A DNA stretch of 40,372 nucleotides from Bacillota bacterium. GTDB taxonomy: Bacteria; Bacillota; UBA4882; UBA8346. The DNA is taken from contig JAEWZY010000078.1 in NCBI GenBank assembly GCA_023394955.1, positions 1 to 40,372 of the forward strand. The letters run 5' to 3'. Positions 39,320 through 40,372 of the stretch are shown piece after piece. The notes under the pieces were generated by a model. That model ran no database searches and was not told where the DNA came from. It saw only the letters and a program-made list of their open reading frames with translations. Position 1 is the first letter of the stretch; every line of letters starts with the position of its first letter. The translations under genes and the position numbers were made by a program.

Positions 39320-40290
39320 TTAAGGAAACTTAATTCCAAATGTAGAGACTATCTCTTGTAATATATTCGATATAGTTTCATTTTGTGTAATTGGACCTTC
39401 TTCGCCAAATACACCTATTAAAGCTTCTCCGGCACCCATACCTTGTATTGCTATTCCTGTAGGAACTGTTACTATACCAACTGCTATTGCCCAAGGATTA
39501 GGTGTACTTAAAAGATATAAGCCAAAATCTGTTATTACTTTACCTCCACCAATTGCAATAATTCCATTAAAAATTGAATTGATACCTTTGTTCAAACCTT
39601 CATAATTACGATTATTTCCATTCTTTCCCGTTTCTTGTATCCATGCTTCTAACTGTGTTATTGCTGGAGTTGGTTTATCTGAATCATATTTAAACCCTGG
39701 AAATTTTTCTTCTAATAAACGTCCTTGCTCTTCTTTTTTTGCCTTGTCATCCTTAATCTTACAAGCATCTTTCCATTTCTGTTCCCAATTTGAATTCTTT
39801 TTCGATTTATCTTCAACTGTCGGTTTATACTTGTTGTCTTTAGTTTCCTTTTTGTTTTGAGTTTTGTCTTGCCCATCCTTAGGCGGCTTTGGCTTGTCAA
39901 TCACTTTATCCATTTCTTCGGTTTTTTTCTTATCTTTGTCATCTGCAATATTCTTTGTATCACCTTCAGGTTTCTTATTGGGATCTACCCCTGGAACTGG
40001 CTGAGCCGGGCCCTTTTGAGTGTTTTGTGTGCCATCTCCACCACCTGAATCAGGAGAACCATCTGTACCGCCTGAATCTGTATTCCCCGTACCGTTAGAA
40101 TCAGGGCCGGTATATCCCATTCCTTCTAATTCACTAGGAGAAAAGTAACTGTCATTTTCCGCATCCGCCGCATCTTGTTCAGCCCAAGTATCTTCCAAAG
40201 AGAACCCGGTCGGATCAATAAACCTCAACGGGTTATTCGCCGTATACGGATTAGCACTATTAGGATCTTTATTGGATCTTTTTGTTAATG
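39320..40290 (-). pseudogene. Orphan RHS C-terminal tip (core fragment plus variable domain)
   Basis: The frame opens after an in-frame TAA (about 40290) with the end of an RHS core, DPNSANPYTANNPLRFIDPT, then G. RHS/YD-repeat toxins end their core with DP(...)NP..Y..NNPLR.IDP.G, followed by a variable toxin domain. Here that domain is about 295 residues: acidic, Gly/Ser/Thr and Lys-rich linkers (GNTDSGGTDGSPDSGGGDGT; DDKDKKKTEEMDKVID), a KFPGFKYD region and a hydrophobic C-terminus (GIIAIGGGKVITDFGLYLLS, NPWAIAVGIVTVPTGIAIQG). No nuclease or other enzyme motif is recognised. The preceding RHS repeats are missing, so it is a displaced tip. The first usable start is TTG at 40228. AT-rich. Confidence 0.72.
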
Positions 40291-40297
40291 ATTAAAT

Positions 40298-40328
40298 TAT
40301 ATCAGTTAAACCGGCATTGTTAAAGAGT
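40298..40328 (-). promoter_or_regulatory. Possible promoter in front of the orphan RHS tip
   Basis: On the minus strand TTTAAC, a 17-base spacer and TGATATAAT (extended -10) lie just before the open frame. Positions are good to two or three bases. If used, it would express the truncated tip without the RHS shell. The remaining bases to 40372 show nothing recognisable. Confidence 0.4.
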
Positions 40329-40372
40329 AGGATCTGGCTATTAGTAGGGTGATCCGTGGTGGCAGAATTGAT

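Overview
The window looks like chromosomal DNA from an anaerobic Gram-positive bacterium of the Firmicutes (Bacillota). Evidence for this is a [FeFe]-hydrogenase, CwlD and SpoIID-type cell-wall genes linked to sporulation, a MtrB/TRAP-controlled trp operon, AddAB recombination genes, GGAGG-type ribosome binding sites and sigma-A-like promoters. Many starts are TTG or GTG. Assignment below phylum is not supported by the sequence alone. No rRNA, tRNA, CRISPR array or intact insertion sequence was seen.

Left part (1-6.1 kb): a sugar ABC permease cut by the window edge, an acyl-CoA synthetase, then a decayed stretch. The decayed stretch holds relics of a [NiFe]-hydrogenase locus (maturation protease, small subunit, start of large subunit) and small DUF2442/DUF4160/DUF433 genes or fragments. 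It is followed by two tandem arrays (21-bp units in a 105-bp super-repeat, then a 7-bp array), an unknown helical protein with an internal duplication, and a Phd/RelE-type toxin-antitoxin pair.

6.2-9.7 kb: one 1146-residue [FeFe]-hydrogenase that carries its own GltD-like flavin/NAD(P)H module. It has its own promoter and terminator.

9.7-18 kb, minus strand: a complete tryptophan operon in the order mtrB, leader, aroF-trpE fusion, trpG, trpD, trpC, trpF, trpB, trpA. The leader carries exactly eleven NAG triplets followed by an intrinsic terminator, and the TRAP gene mtrB lies immediately upstream with a consensus promoter. This is a self-contained TRAP attenuation module. Three intergenic gaps in the operon are filled with repetitive DNA.

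18-28.8 kb, minus strand: a membrane protein with a TrkA-C domain, malic enzyme, addA and addB (both with apparent Fe-S nuclease ends), a TetR regulator, a beta-flower-type protein and cwlD. 28.9-32.6 kb, plus strand: a TPR-SpoIID protein and a rhomboid protease with a C-terminal helical-repeat region.

32.6-36.7 kb, minus strand: a pectin-oligomer module (GH105, then GH28, then cupin and aldo/keto reductase), with cytoplasmic enzymes. 36.9-38.8 kb: small accessory genes and a 21-bp hairpin array whose minus strand encodes a heptapeptide repeat. 38.8-40.37 kb: an AT-rich block with an orphan RHS C-terminal tip followed by an RDD membrane protein, possibly a displaced toxin/immunity pair.
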